Origin: Listeria goaensis
GTDB taxonomy: Bacteria; Bacillota; Bacilli; Lactobacillales; Listeriaceae
Direction of reading: 5' to 3'
Assembly (NCBI RefSeq): GCF_900186125.1
Contig: NZ_FYBQ01000004.1
Location: 62,001 to 126,000, forward strand
Length of the DNA: 64,000 nt
The translations under genes were made by a program, and so were the position numbers. Of this stretch, positions 34,923 to 44,140 are shown piece by piece. The first letter of the stretch is position 1. Each line of letters starts with the position of its first letter. The notes below the pieces were generated by a model. It did not search any database, was not told the DNA's origin, and saw only the letters and a list, made by a program, of their open reading frames with translations.

Positions 34923-35489
34923 AATCACGTAGGAAATAATTTTACAGATTCGTGCTTCTTTTTTGTGATTCTCGAATTCAAATACATCGGCGAAATAGAC
35001 GTGCTGACCATTTTTTTGAATCATCGTTCCGTTAAGTGAGCCCAATTTGCCGTGCGATACAATGGTTTCAAGCTCTAGTGATTTTATTGGTTCAGAATGG
35101 CTGAAAAGCTCGTTCATAAAGTTAGTTCGGCCACGGATTTCAAATTCACCTGGGACACTCCAAACAAAGTTTTCCACCAAAAGTGCTTCTAGGGTTTTAC
35201 GGTCTGCTTTTGCTGTTGCGATGGTGTAATCCCGCATGATTCGACGTTTAGGTGCGTTGTCACAGTCGGCTGGTACGATGATGGTAAATGCTTGATTCCC
35301 GTATTTTGTTTGAAACGCTAATCCGCTCTCGGCTAGCGCTTTCCGCAGTATTTCAATTGCTTTTGGACCAACTCCGTGCAAAGCGAGGAGTGTCTTTTCG
35401 TCGTACGCTACGACTTGTTCTAACGTCGTAATTCCCTCGGCTTCCAAAGCTGATGTTGCCGGTTTGCCAATTTTCGGTAAGTTCGTCAT
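34905..35489 (-). CDS. Helix-hairpin-helix plus NTF2-like domain protein, 194 aa
   Basis: Residues 1-60 form a pair of helix-hairpin-helix motifs (LPKIGKPATSALEAEGITTL; LLALHGVGPKAIEILRKALA), usually DNA-binding or protein-binding. Residues 80-190 look like a SnoaL/NTF2 fold (DYTIATAKADRKTLEALLVE; FEIRGRTNFMNELF; YFADVFEFEN), a small-molecule pocket of ketosteroid-isomerase type. The fusion is unusual. No catalytic residue is certain. Monocistronic; function unknown. Confidence 0.75.
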   Translation of the reverse strand: MTNLPKIGKPATSALEAEGITTLEQVVAYDEKTLLALHGVGPKAIEILRKALAESGLAFQTKYGNQAFTIIVPADCDNAPKRRIMRDYTIATAKADRKTLEALLVENFVWSVPGEFEIRGRTNFMNELFSHSEPIKSLELETIVSHGKLGSLNGTMIQKNGQHVYFADVFEFENHKKEARICKIISYVIIKPSI

Positions 35490-35532
35490 CCACTTCGCCC
35501 TCCCTTGTTTACGAATATTATAGCATAACTAT

Positions 35533-35572
35533 GCAAAAAGCGTGTCCCTCCCACAAGGAACACGCTTTTGCT
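35533..35572 (-). terminator. Terminator of the pst-phoU transcript
   Basis: Minus strand AAAAGCGTGTTCC ... GGGACACGCTTTTT, a stem of about twelve pairs, overlaps the phoU stop. Confidence 0.9.
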
Positions 35573-36230
35573 ATTGATTCAGCTCTTCAATTTCGCCGCT
35601 CTCCAAGTACACAATCCACTCTGAAACGTTTGTAATATAGTCACCAATCCGCTCCAAATTTTGCGCAACTAGTAGTAAATGCGTAATATCCTCTAAATGC
35701 TCAGGATCTTCTTGCATTAAATCAATACATTTTTTCGAGACTAGACGGTGCAATTTGTCGACTTCGTTATCGCGGGCTGCAATTTCGCGGGCAGCGTTTG
35801 CGTCTCCTGCTAGGTAGGCGTTTAAAACGTCATGAAGCATATTTTTGACGATTTCGCCCATTTCAGGAATTTCCGGAATCGGTTTTAGCGCTTTGCTGTT
35901 GCCAAGATGAATTGTCGCTTTCGCAATGCTGACAGCGTGGTCGCCAATTCGCTCCAAATCGGAACTGGCCTTCATCACCGTTACAATTTTACGTAAATCT
36001 GTTCCAACTGGTTGTTGGAGGGCAATTAATTCGAAGGAGCCTTGTTCAAGCGATAGCTCCATGTCATTAATTGCTTTGTCTTCCGCAATGACTTGTTCTG
36101 CCAGCAATTGATCTCTTTCCACTAGCGACTTGACTGCCTTAAAAATTGCTTCGTTTACAAGGACGCCCATTTTCAACAAGTGTTGGTGTAACTCATTTAA
36201 CTGCTCTGTAAATAATTTTCTTACAACCAT
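35571..36230 (-). CDS. phoU: Phosphate-transport regulator PhoU
   Basis: A 219-aa all-helical protein of two similar three-helix bundles with the metal-binding E/D-xxx-D motifs (DLERIGDHAVSIAK; NLERIGDYITNVSE). PhoU links the Pst transporter to the PhoR kinase and damps phosphate import when phosphate is sufficient. Last gene of the pst operon, 13 bases after the second pstB. Confidence 0.96.
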   Translation of the reverse strand: MVVRKLFTEQLNELHQHLLKMGVLVNEAIFKAVKSLVERDQLLAEQVIAEDKAINDMELSLEQGSFELIALQQPVGTDLRKIVTVMKASSDLERIGDHAVSIAKATIHLGNSKALKPIPEIPEMGEIVKNMLHDVLNAYLAGDANAAREIAARDNEVDKLHRLVSKKCIDLMQEDPEHLEDITHLLLVAQNLERIGDYITNVSEWIVYLESGEIEELNQ

Positions 36231-36243
36231 CTATGCACACTCC

Positions 36244-37020
36244 TTATCCAAATCGACCAGAAATATAGTCTTCTGTTTTTTGTTCTTTCGGGTTTGTAAA
36301 AATCGTCGTCGTATCGGCAAACTCAACAATCTCGCCGTTCAAAAAGAAAGCTGTTTCATCGGAAATACGCGATGCTTGTTGCATGTTATGCGTCACAATG
36401 ACAATCGTATAATCTTTCTTTAGCTCTAAAATAAGGTCTTCTACTTTTGCGGTTGAAATTGGGTCAAGCGCCGAAGTTGGCTCGTCCATTAAAATGACTT
36501 CCGGTTTGACGGCCAGCACCCGTGCGATACAAAGACGTTGCTGTTGCCCGCCTGACATCCCTGTTGCTGGTTTATCTAAGCGGTCATGAACCTCTTCCCA
36601 CAAAGCCGCCTGTCTTAAACTGCGCTCAACGATAGCATCGAGTTCCTTTTTATTTGTCACGCCGTGCATGCGCGGGCCATATGCGACATTGTCATAAATG
36701 GAAAACGGGAATGGATTTGGTTGTTGGAACACCATACCCACACGCTTTCTAAGGTTTACCATATCTAATTTCGCTTGATTGACTTCTTCATCTGCAATTC
36801 GAATGCTTCCGGTCGTCTTCACATTCGGAATCAAATCATTCATGCGGTTTAGCGTTCTTAAAAACGTGGACTTCCCGCAACCTGATGGGCCGATAAGCGC
36901 CGTCACATAGTTTTCTTTAATCTGTAAGGAAACTTGTTTGAGGGCTTGTTTTGTTCCATAAAATAAATCGACTTTGTCCGTCTCAATCATAAATTTCGTT
37001 GCTTCAGCAGTTTCTACCAA
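36244..37020 (-). CDS. pstB: Phosphate ABC transporter ATP-binding protein PstB (second copy)
   Basis: A 258-aa ABC ATPase: Walker [15 protein letters not shown], signature [16 protein letters not shown], Walker [16 protein letters not shown]-loop [10 protein letters not shown]. It energises uptake of phosphate through PstCA. It is about 60 percent similar by eye to the other PstB encoded 16 bases upstream, an arrangement also seen in B. subtilis (pstBA and pstBB). Confidence 0.96.
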   Translation of the reverse strand: MVETAEATKFMIETDKVDLFYGTKQALKQVSLQIKENYVTALIGPSGCGKSTFLRTLNRMNDLIPNVKTTGSIRIADEEVNQAKLDMVNLRKRVGMVFQQPNPFPFSIYDNVAYGPRMHGVTNKKELDAIVERSLRQAALWEEVHDRLDKPATGMSGGQQQRLCIARVLAVKPEVILMDEPTSALDPISTAKVEDLILELKKDYTIVIVTHNMQQASRISDETAFFLNGEIVEFADTTTIFTNPKEQKTEDYISGRFG

Positions 37021-37035
37021 TTTATTCGCCTCCCC

Positions 37036-37866
37036 TTATCCAAAGTTTCCTGAAATATAATCTTCTGTACGTTTTTCTGCCGGATTTGTGAACAATTCTG
37101 TTGTGCTCGTAAATTCGACCACTTCGCCTAAATAGAAGAAAGCTGTATAGTCGGATACACGAGCCGCTTGTTGCATGTTATGCGTCACGATAACAATCGT
37201 ATATTTTTCCTGTAGTTCATTAATTAAATCTTCTATTTTACTTGTGGAAATCGGGTCAAGCGCTGATGCTGGTTCATCGAGCAAGAGAACTTTCGGCTGC
37301 ATTGCAATGGCACGAGCGATACAAAGACGCTGCTGCTGCCCGCCGGAAAGTGAAAGCGCACTTTTGTTGAGGTCGTCTTTTACTTCGTCCCAAAGCGCTG
37401 CACCGCGCAAGCTTTTTTCCACACGTTCCATCAATTCTTTTTTATTTTTCATGCCGTGGCGTTTTAAGCCAAACGCAATATTTTCATAAATCGATTTTGA
37501 AAATGGGTTCGGCTTTTGAAACACCATACCAATTTCCTTGCGCACTTTGTATAAATCGACTTCTTTACGGTTGATATCAATGCCGTTATATAAAATTTGT
37601 CCGTCCATGCGGCAGCCTTCAATTTCATCATTCATTCGGTTTAAAGCTCGTAAATACGTGGATTTACCGCAGCCAGAAGGCCCGATAAGAGCCGTCACTT
37701 TATTTTCTGGGAAAGCAAGATTGACTCCTTTAATCGCATGGTTATCACCGTAATAAACGTGAAGATCCTTCGTTGCCATCGCGTGACTATCCATTTCAAA
37801 AGGAGGAACAATCGCTTGTGTTTCTTCGACTTCCACATTTATTGGCATCGTTTTTGTGATCATCAT
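37036..37866 (-). CDS. pstB: Phosphate ABC transporter ATP-binding protein PstB (first copy)
   Basis: A 276-aa ABC ATPase with Walker [15 protein letters not shown], signature [16 protein letters not shown], Walker [14 protein letters not shown] and H-loop [10 protein letters not shown]. It has about 25 extra N-terminal residues compared with the second copy. ATG 37866 follows AAGGAG. Both ATPases presumably pair with the single PstCA channel. Confidence 0.96.
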   Translation of the reverse strand: MMITKTMPINVEVEETQAIVPPFEMDSHAMATKDLHVYYGDNHAIKGVNLAFPENKVTALIGPSGCGKSTYLRALNRMNDEIEGCRMDGQILYNGIDINRKEVDLYKVRKEIGMVFQKPNPFSKSIYENIAFGLKRHGMKNKKELMERVEKSLRGAALWDEVKDDLNKSALSLSGGQQQRLCIARAIAMQPKVLLLDEPASALDPISTSKIEDLINELQEKYTIVIVTHNMQQAARVSDYTAFFYLGEVVEFTSTTELFTNPAEKRTEDYISGNFG

Positions 37867-37880
37867 TTACAAAACTCCTT

Positions 37881-38768
37881 TTAAGACGAAGACGTCATTT
37901 TTTTGAATACAACTTTTCCAAGGATACGCGCTAAAATGTTGAAAAGCAGTACAGAGAGAATGAGCACCGCCGAAGCACCATCCGAAACTGCACGTGCATC
38001 TGGCATGATTCCTTCTCCGTTAATTTTCCAAATATGAACCGCAAGCGTTTCCGCAGGACGGAAAATATTTAATGGCGACGTAATCTCAGCCGGATTCCAG
38101 TTTGTAAAATCAAGCACCGGCGTACTTTGCCCCGCCGTAAAAATGAGCGCCGCCGCTTCGCCGAACACCCGACCAGCTGCCAGAATAATTCCGGTAATAA
38201 TCGCTGGTAAAGCTGCTGGGATTAAAACGCGCGTAATGGTCTCCCACCGGGTTAACCCGAGAGCCAGTCCTGCTTCGCGCTGAGTGTTTGGAATCGCATT
38301 TAAAGCATCTTCCACTACTCGAATTAAAAGCGGTAAGTTAAAAATCGTGAGCGTCAGTGCTCCGGAAATCACCGAGAAGCTCCAGCCCATTTGAATAACG
38401 AATACGAGGAAGCCGAAAAGGCCGACAACGATAGATGGAAGTGAACTTAAAACTTCGATTGTTGTCCGAATCAAGTCCGTCAACCAATTTTTCCGAGCGT
38501 ATTCCGCCATGTAAATTCCCGCGCCTAGCGCAATCGGAACTGAAATGATCATCGTAATAATGAGCATGTAAAATGAATTCCAAATTTCAGGTCCAATCCC
38601 GCCGCCCGCTTGGAATGATTTCGGCGGTGTCGTTAGAAACTGCCAACTAAGTTGCGGGACACCTTTGACTAAAATATAACCGAGAAGGCTTGCTAAAATG
38701 ATGACGATGATAGCTGCAATGGCATAAAATACGCCCGTTGCAATTTTATCTTTAGTTTTTACATTCAT
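37881..38768 (-). CDS. pstA: Phosphate ABC transporter permease PstA
   Basis: A 295-aa permease with six transmembrane helices and the ABC coupling loop EDALNAIPNTQREAGLALGL, which contacts the ATPase. Its start overlaps the pstC stop by four bases, so the two channel subunits are translationally coupled. Confidence 0.95.
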   Translation of the reverse strand: MNVKTKDKIATGVFYAIAAIIVIILASLLGYILVKGVPQLSWQFLTTPPKSFQAGGGIGPEIWNSFYMLIITMIISVPIALGAGIYMAEYARKNWLTDLIRTTIEVLSSLPSIVVGLFGFLVFVIQMGWSFSVISGALTLTIFNLPLLIRVVEDALNAIPNTQREAGLALGLTRWETITRVLIPAALPAIITGIILAAGRVFGEAAALIFTAGQSTPVLDFTNWNPAEITSPLNIFRPAETLAVHIWKINGEGIMPDARAVSDGASAVLILSVLLFNILARILGKVVFKKMTSSS

Positions 38769-39688
38769 TTCGCTTTCCTCCTACGACCGATGAATCGGAT
38801 AATGATGATGAAGAATAGGGACATCGCAAGTAATACCATGGCAAGCGACCATAAAACGTTATTTTCAAGTGTACCCATGACAGTATTTCCCATACCCATC
38901 GTTAAAATACTGGTTAAAGTGGATGCCGGCTCAAATAATGAAGTTGGAATAACTGCCGAGTTCCCGATAACCATTTGAACGGCTAAAGCTTCGCCAAATG
39001 CGCGTGCCATACCGAATACGATGGCGGTCATAATACCTGCTCGCGAGGAGCGTAGCACCACACGCCAAATGGTTTGCCATCTAGTTGCCCCAAGCGCAAG
39101 AGAAGCCTCGCGGTAGTGACGTGGCACCGACTTAATCGCGTCCACAGAAAGCGATGTGACCGTCGGCAAAATCATAATTGTAAGAACGACAGTAGCCGCC
39201 GCAATTCCGAAGCCGCTACCTGAAATGTGTTCCCGAATAAACGGTACGACCACACTCAAACCAATGAAACCATAAACGACCGAAGGAATACCTACAAGGA
39301 GCTCCATGACTGGTTGTAAGATTTTTTTCCCAAAGCGAGGAGAGATTTCAACCATAAAAATGGCGGCGCCAATTGCAAGCGGACCAGCGATACATGCGGC
39401 TAGAAGTGTGACCGCAAATGATCCGATAATCATCGGTAGTGCGCCAACTAAAGCATTGCCTGCCGCATCAACTTTTGACGGATTCCAATCTGTTCCCGTG
39501 ATAAAGTCAACAAATGAAACATTATTTACAAAAAAGGTGGATAAACCTTTTGAAATGACAAGATAAAGGATAGAGATTGCCGCTAAGATCATAATACTAA
39601 TGCAGAGGAATGTAATGAGCTTTCCTCTTGTTTCTAAACGCGCTTTTTTCGATGTTTTTGTCAGATTTTCTTCATTAATGATTTCCAA
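38765..39688 (-). CDS. pstC: Phosphate ABC transporter permease PstC
   Basis: A 307-aa permease with a cytoplasmic N-terminus, six transmembrane helices and the coupling loop DAIKSVPRHYREASLALGAT. It pairs with PstA to form the phosphate channel. It lies 114 bases after pstS, with a hairpin in the gap that may set the ratio of binding protein to channel. Confidence 0.95.
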   Translation of the reverse strand: MEIINEENLTKTSKKARLETRGKLITFLCISIMILAAISILYLVISKGLSTFFVNNVSFVDFITGTDWNPSKVDAAGNALVGALPMIIGSFAVTLLAACIAGPLAIGAAIFMVEISPRFGKKILQPVMELLVGIPSVVYGFIGLSVVVPFIREHISGSGFGIAAATVVLTIMILPTVTSLSVDAIKSVPRHYREASLALGATRWQTIWRVVLRSSRAGIMTAIVFGMARAFGEALAVQMVIGNSAVIPTSLFEPASTLTSILTMGMGNTVMGTLENNVLWSLAMVLLAMSLFFIIIIRFIGRRRKAK

Positions 39689-39719
39689 GGCTAAAAACTC
39701 CTTTCAGTCCCTAACATGC

Positions 39720-39755
39720 GGGTAAGTCTCCCTTGTTAAACAAGAAAGACTTCCC
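39720..39755 (-). promoter_or_regulatory. Intercistronic hairpin between pstS and pstC
   Basis: GGG-AAGTCT...TTGTT / AACAA...AGACTT...CCC forms a long interrupted stem without a T tract on the minus strand. It is more likely an RNA-stabilising or processing structure, or a leaky attenuator, than a full terminator. Confidence 0.55.
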
Positions 39756-39802
39756 GTAAGTAGCAGGCTTCCGGTCATTTTTTCCTTTGCCTGCTTATTT
39801 TT

Positions 39803-40699
39803 TTATTTTACGTCTGTTAATTTTCCGTCCGCGTCACGTTCCACTTTCATGGAGTGAATCGATTGGTAACCTAATTGTGGCACTAGGTCATTTTGAATCG
39901 TTTCGCTCGTCATATATTCCAAGAACGCTTTCGTTGCGCCTTTAGGCTCACCATTCGTGTACATGTGCTCGTAAGACCAAATTTTCCAATCGTTTGTTGC
40001 AACGTTATCTTCATTTGGCTCGACGCCATCTACTTTTAGACTCATAATAGAATCATCAATATAAGAGAAAGCAAGGTAGCTAATTGCGCCTGGCGTTTCG
40101 CTAACAATCTTACGAACCGTTCCAGAAGAATCTTGCTCTTGTGCTTTCATTGGCGTAGCGCCTTTTAAGCCCCATTTTTCGAAAGTGGCACGCGTTCCGC
40201 TACCTTCAGCACGATTGATAACCGTAATCTTTTCATTTTTACCGCCAAGCTCTTTCCAGTTCGTTACTTTACCAGTAAAAATATCAATTAATTGTTGTTG
40301 TGTTAAATCTTTAACGCCAACATCTTTATTTGCAACAGGTGCCATTCCGACAACCGCTACTTTATGATCAACAAGTTTCGAAGCATCTACTCCGTCCTTC
40401 TCTTCTGCAAAAACATCGGAGTTCCCAATTTCAACTGCCCCTTGCCCAACTTGTGTTAAGCCAGTACCAGAACCGCCGCCTTGCACGTTAATTTGTGTTT
40501 TCGGGTTTTCTGATTGGAACTGTTTACCGCCCGCCTCTACAAGCGGTTGAAGTGCCGTTGAACCAACTGCTGTCACTGAACCAGAAACTTCGTCGCCAGT
40601 TCCATTTGCTTTATCACTCGATGAACTGCTCCCACAAGCAGCTAAAACTAACATTAACGCTGAAAGAACTGTAAGTAATCCCAAAACTTTTTTATTCAT
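39803..40699 (-). CDS. pstS: Phosphate-binding lipoprotein PstS
   Basis: About 298 aa. The signal peptide ends in the lipobox LVLAAC, with Cys22 as the lipidation site. A serine-rich linker and a type II periplasmic-binding fold follow, with the phosphate-binding elements GSTALQP, GGGSGTGL and NRAEGSGTRATFE. It captures phosphate at the outer face of the membrane for PstCAB. ATG 40699 is chosen since GGTGGG lies nine bases upstream; a GTG at 40714 is inside the ribosome site. First gene of the operon, with a PhoP-box array upstream. Confidence 0.96.
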   Translation of the reverse strand: MNKKVLGLLTVLSALMLVLAACGSSSSSDKANGTGDEVSGSVTAVGSTALQPLVEAGGKQFQSENPKTQINVQGGGSGTGLTQVGQGAVEIGNSDVFAEEKDGVDASKLVDHKVAVVGMAPVANKDVGVKDLTQQQLIDIFTGKVTNWKELGGKNEKITVINRAEGSGTRATFEKWGLKGATPMKAQEQDSSGTVRKIVSETPGAISYLAFSYIDDSIMSLKVDGVEPNEDNVATNDWKIWSYEHMYTNGEPKGATKAFLEYMTSETIQNDLVPQLGYQSIHSMKVERDADGKLTDVK

Positions 40700-40748
40700 A
40701 ATTTCGTTACCCACCTTATTTTTTAAATTAGTGTTTCTTACATGTCTA

Positions 40749-40802
40749 ACTATAACCGTTCGTAGTTAAGCTCATATGTAGCTAATGTTAAGAAATTGTA
40801 AA
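40749..40802 (-). promoter_or_regulatory. PhoP-box array and -10 element of the pstS promoter
   Basis: On the minus strand TTTACA, TTAACA, TACATA and TTAACT start exactly 11 bases apart (40802 down to 40764). This is the periodicity of PhoP direct repeats with TTAACA consensus. Nine bases later lies TATAGT (40754-40749), a good -10 hexamer. There is no -35 hexamer, as expected for an activator-dependent promoter. Confidence 0.8.
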
Positions 40803-40904
40803 CCCGCTTTTTTTATGTAAATTTCGTTAAAAAGAGATGTTAAAAACATGGTTTTTACGCCGTTTTCATTACAAAAATTTGTAGCTGCCGTAAATAAAAA
40901 AAGT

Positions 40905-40930
40905 GCCAAATTAAATTTGGCACTTTTAAG
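40905..40930 (-). terminator. Terminator after the peptidoglycan-binding protein gene
   Basis: AAAAGTGCCAAATT / AATTTGGCACTTTT is a perfect stem flanked by A and T tracts, five bases after the stop. Confidence 0.9.
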
Positions 40931-40934
40931 GACT

Positions 40935-41285
40935 TTACCATTTAGCATACGACCATAGAAGTGGATTTATTAATATCCGATGCGTTGCTGGGCCATATTG
41001 TCCATCCACTTTTAGACCATTACGTGCTTGAAAAGCTTTCACCGCCGCATAAGTCGCTGGACCATATTGTCCATCCACATCAAGCGTTGGATACCCTGAG
41101 TAATAATCTTTGCTGTTTACCACATGATGATAATTATTTAACCACGTTTGAATCAATGCAACATTATAGCCGTTGTAGTATGCTGCTTCTACTTTTTGTT
41201 CCGGAGCAACGGTTGAAACACCAACAAAGCCAACTGATAAAATCGCCACCATACAAATACTTGTTAATACTTTTTTTAGAATCAT
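40935..41285 (-). CDS. Small secreted peptidoglycan-binding protein, 116 aa
   Basis: Signal peptide (MILKKVLTSICMVAILSVGF, cleavage near VEA-AYY) followed by a PG_binding_1-type fold. It contains VALIQTWLNNYH and two VDGQYGPAT units 23 residues apart (DVDGQYGPATYAAVKAFQAR; KVDGQYGPATHRIL). It has no catalytic domain, so it would only bind wall peptidoglycan. ATG 41285 is preferred because AAGGAG lies nine bases upstream. It has its own promoter and terminator between pstS and phoR. Confidence 0.82.
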   Translation of the reverse strand: MILKKVLTSICMVAILSVGFVGVSTVAPEQKVEAAYYNGYNVALIQTWLNNYHHVVNSKDYYSGYPTLDVDGQYGPATYAAVKAFQARNGLKVDGQYGPATHRILINPLLWSYAKW

Positions 41286-41318
41286 GTTTTCCATCTCCTT
41301 CTCTTTAGTATGGAATTT

Positions 41319-41327
41319 ATTATATCA
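41319..41327 (-). promoter_or_regulatory. Extended -10 promoter element
   Basis: TGATATAAT on the minus strand, 34 bases before the peptidoglycan-binding protein start. No clear -35 hexamer. Confidence 0.5.
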
Positions 41328-41472
41328 TTAGAATAGTATGAATTGTGTGAACTTTTTAAGTATTTTTTTCAACACTATATAAAAAATCCATACTTTTTTA
41401 TCACAAAATTGTTAGTTTTTAAAAGTAGTTTCATTTACGCCCATTAAATTCCCCTTTACAAACCACAAAAAT

Positions 41473-41503
41473 ATCCTCCTTTTTTGAAAAAAGGAGGATA
41501 TTT
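41473..41503 (-). terminator. Terminator of phoPR
   Basis: ATATCCTCCTTTTTT / AAAAAAGGAGGATAT stem with a short loop, three bases after the phoR stop. Confidence 0.88.
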
Positions 41504-41505
41504 CT

Positions 41506-43284
41506 TTAGTTATGTGATTTTGGTAAACGCACATAAAATTTAGTACCAACATTTTCCTCGCTAGTCACTTGAATGGTTCCGTCCATCATTTCGACTAAGT
41601 GTTTCACAATTGACAAGCCTAAACCTGTTCCGCCAGAATGTCTAGTTCGCGCTTTGTCGACGCGGTAAAAACGTTCAAAAATGCGGTCTAAATCCTTCGC
41701 CGGGATTCCAATTCCGTTGTCTGCCACAACCAATTGGATTTCGTCGCCTAGGTCTTCTAGTTGGAGGACAATGCGGCCTTTTAGAGGCGTGTATTGAATC
41801 GCATTGGATAGCAAATTAATTAAAATTTGTTGCAAGCGGTCACGCTCATTTTCAATGAAAAGCGGCTTTTCATGGTCCCAAATTTGTTCAATCGTAATTT
41901 CTTTTAATGAAGCAAGCTCGCTCACCGTTTTAACCGACTGCTCCATTACTTCATTCATATTGATTTGCTCCACTTGAAGCGGCAGCGTTTTTTGTTCAAT
42001 TCTCGACAAGGCTAGAATATCTAAAATTAAACGGTGCAGGCGGTCGCTTTCGTCTTTGATGATTGTTAAAAACTGCTTTAATAGCGCCTCATCGTACATC
42101 GCGCCGTCAAGAAGCGTTTCCGCAAAACCTTTTAGCGCCGTGACAGGCGTTTTTAGTTCATGCGAAACGTTTGCAACGAATTCTGAGCGGACGTTTTCCA
42201 AATGTCTAATTTGCGTAATGTCATGCAGCAGGAGGACTAGACCCGAAATCTCACCATCTTCCATCAAAATCGGCGATACGCTCGCATCTAAAATCATTTC
42301 TCTTGGGAAATAAATCGCAATTTCTTGTTGCTTCATGCGTTTGGTTTTCAGCGTTTCCTCAATCAATTCGCTTAAGCCGTAACTTTTAATGACCTCATAA
42401 AACGGCTTGCCCGTAATCTCCTGTTCTCCGAGAATATGGTACATCATTCGGTTCGTCATCACAATTTCCTTATCATGATTAATCAACATGACCCCGCTCA
42501 CCAAATTTTCCACAATAGCCGTAAGTCTTTGCGAGTTCTCACGGATTTCAAACATTTGCGTTTCTAAACTTTCGGCCAGTTTGTTCACACTGCTGGAAAG
42601 ATCCTGTAGCTCCCCGCTTGATTTCCCGTAAATTCGACTGCTATATTCGCGATTTGCTAAATCCGTTGAAACATCAATAATTTCCTGAACGGGCTTCGTA
42701 ATCCGACGCGCAATCACAAAACTAATGAGCGCAATCAAAATGAGTGCCAAACTGAAAATCAGGAAGAGATTGCCCCAAAGCGTGTTGATTGCGGATTCTA
42801 CCGATTCAAGCGAAACCGAAATTCGAAGCGCCCCAGCCGTTTCACCGTCTTGTACGATTGGCACCGCCACATAAAGCATACTATAACCGAGCGTATCACT
42901 TTCACGCGTCGCAATCCCAACCGAATCCCCATTTTGCAAAACTTCTTTAAATTCCGGGCGATTCGCATGATTTTCAAGTTGCGTCGGATCCTCTTTCGAA
43001 TCAGCAATGACACGCCCGTCTTTATCAACAATCGTAATACGCGCATCCACTTCTTCTGTCAGCGGACTAAGCTCTGCCTGAATTTCAGCACTATTTTTAT
43101 CTAAATCCGTATTTTCAATGTTCGTCGTATGCAAAAGCACCCGCGCCTCATCTTCCAACTGGCTTTCTTTCATACTTAAATAAGTCGTCTTCATCAGTTC
43201 GCCTGAAAACAAACCAACGATGCCCATTGTTACAAAAAATAAAATGAAAAAGGAAATCCCGATTTTAAACCATAACTTTTTCAT
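41506..43284 (-). CDS. phoR: Sensor histidine kinase PhoR
   Basis: A 592-aa membrane kinase. It has a first membrane helix (residues 9-30), an extracytoplasmic PDC/Cache-like sensor (35-165), a second helix (171-192), HAMP (193-245), PAS (250-355), a dimerisation domain with His375 in VSHELKTP, and an ATPase domain ending in the N, G1 and G2 boxes (NLLSNAIQYT; DNGIGIP; GGTGLGLSIVKHL). It phosphorylates PhoP when phosphate is scarce. It overlaps phoP by four bases. Confidence 0.95.
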   Translation of the reverse strand: MKKLWFKIGISFFILFFVTMGIVGLFSGELMKTTYLSMKESQLEDEARVLLHTTNIENTDLDKNSAEIQAELSPLTEEVDARITIVDKDGRVIADSKEDPTQLENHANRPEFKEVLQNGDSVGIATRESDTLGYSMLYVAVPIVQDGETAGALRISVSLESVESAINTLWGNLFLIFSLALILIALISFVIARRITKPVQEIIDVSTDLANREYSSRIYGKSSGELQDLSSSVNKLAESLETQMFEIRENSQRLTAIVENLVSGVMLINHDKEIVMTNRMMYHILGEQEITGKPFYEVIKSYGLSELIEETLKTKRMKQQEIAIYFPREMILDASVSPILMEDGEISGLVLLLHDITQIRHLENVRSEFVANVSHELKTPVTALKGFAETLLDGAMYDEALLKQFLTIIKDESDRLHRLILDILALSRIEQKTLPLQVEQINMNEVMEQSVKTVSELASLKEITIEQIWDHEKPLFIENERDRLQQILINLLSNAIQYTPLKGRIVLQLEDLGDEIQLVVADNGIGIPAKDLDRIFERFYRVDKARTRHSGGTGLGLSIVKHLVEMMDGTIQVTSEENVGTKFYVRLPKSHN

Positions 43285-43994
43285 AGCTCATCCTTTACAT
43301 TCTCCATTTTATAGCCAAAACCGCGAATCGTCTTAATATAGCGCGGTTGTTTCGTGTCCGCCTCAATTTTATCGCGCAAATGACTTACATGCACGTCCAC
43401 AATGCGCGTTTCTCCGATATAATCGTAATTCCAAACCGCGTCCAGCAATTGGTCACGCGAAAACACTTTCCCGCGGTGGTTCGCCAAATATAACAGCAAC
43501 TCAAATTCTTTCGGTGTTAAATCAAGTTGCTCACCGCGCATAAAAACCTCGTAGCTTTCCCGGTGTATTTCTAACTCCCCAATTTCCAAAATATTTTCAA
43601 CAGAAGCAGGCTCTTTCTCGTCACGCACCTTATCCACACGGCGCAAAATGGCTTTAATTCTCGCAACTACTTCTCTTGGGCTAAACGGCTTCGTCAAGTA
43701 GTCGTCCGCGCCTAGTTCGAGGCCGATAATTTTATCAAGCTCCTCATCTTTAGCCGTCAACATCAAAATCGGAAAATCATATTTATCTTGGCGCAATTTT
43801 TTGGTCACTTCAATGCCGTCCATTTTCGGGAGCATTAAATCAAGCACAATTAAATCCGGTTTTTCCGAAATCGCAAGCTCATAGCCCATCTGACCATCTG
43901 TTGCCGTCACCACTTCATAGCCCGCTTTTTCAATATTAAATTGAAGTAACGTCACAATTGAAACCTCATCATCTACAACTAAAATTTTAGCCAC
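43281..43994 (-). CDS. phoP: Response regulator PhoP
   Basis: A 237-aa OmpR-type regulator. The receiver has the acidic pocket DDE (8-10), phosphoacceptor Asp52 (LDLMLP) and Lys in LTAKDEE. The C-terminal winged helix includes LTPKEFELLLYLANHRGKVF and RIVDVHVSHLRDKIE. The start codon is GTG 43994 after GGGAG. It should activate the pst operon through the TTAACA repeats found upstream of pstS. Confidence 0.95.
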   Translation of the reverse strand: MAKILVVDDEVSIVTLLQFNIEKAGYEVVTATDGQMGYELAISEKPDLIVLDLMLPKMDGIEVTKKLRQDKYDFPILMLTAKDEELDKIIGLELGADDYLTKPFSPREVVARIKAILRRVDKVRDEKEPASVENILEIGELEIHRESYEVFMRGEQLDLTPKEFELLLYLANHRGKVFSRDQLLDAVWNYDYIGETRIVDVHVSHLRDKIEADTKQPRYIKTIRGFGYKMENVKDEL

Positions 43995-44093
43995 AAAAAT
44001 CTCCCTTTCCTGACAAATTCCGCACTTTATCTTAAATATAGCATGAATTTACAATTTCTGGATAGCAATACATCTATCTTTACAAAAACTTAA

Positions 44094-44137
44094 AACGAGC
44101 ACCAAACAAAATCCAAATTTTGCTTAGCACTCGTTTT
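44094..44137 (-). terminator. Terminator of the cls-PDZ operon
   Basis: Stem ACGAGTGCTAAGCAAAAT / ATTTTGTTTGGTGCTCGT with T tract on the minus strand, four bases after the PDZ gene. Confidence 0.8.
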
Positions 44138-44140
44138 TAT

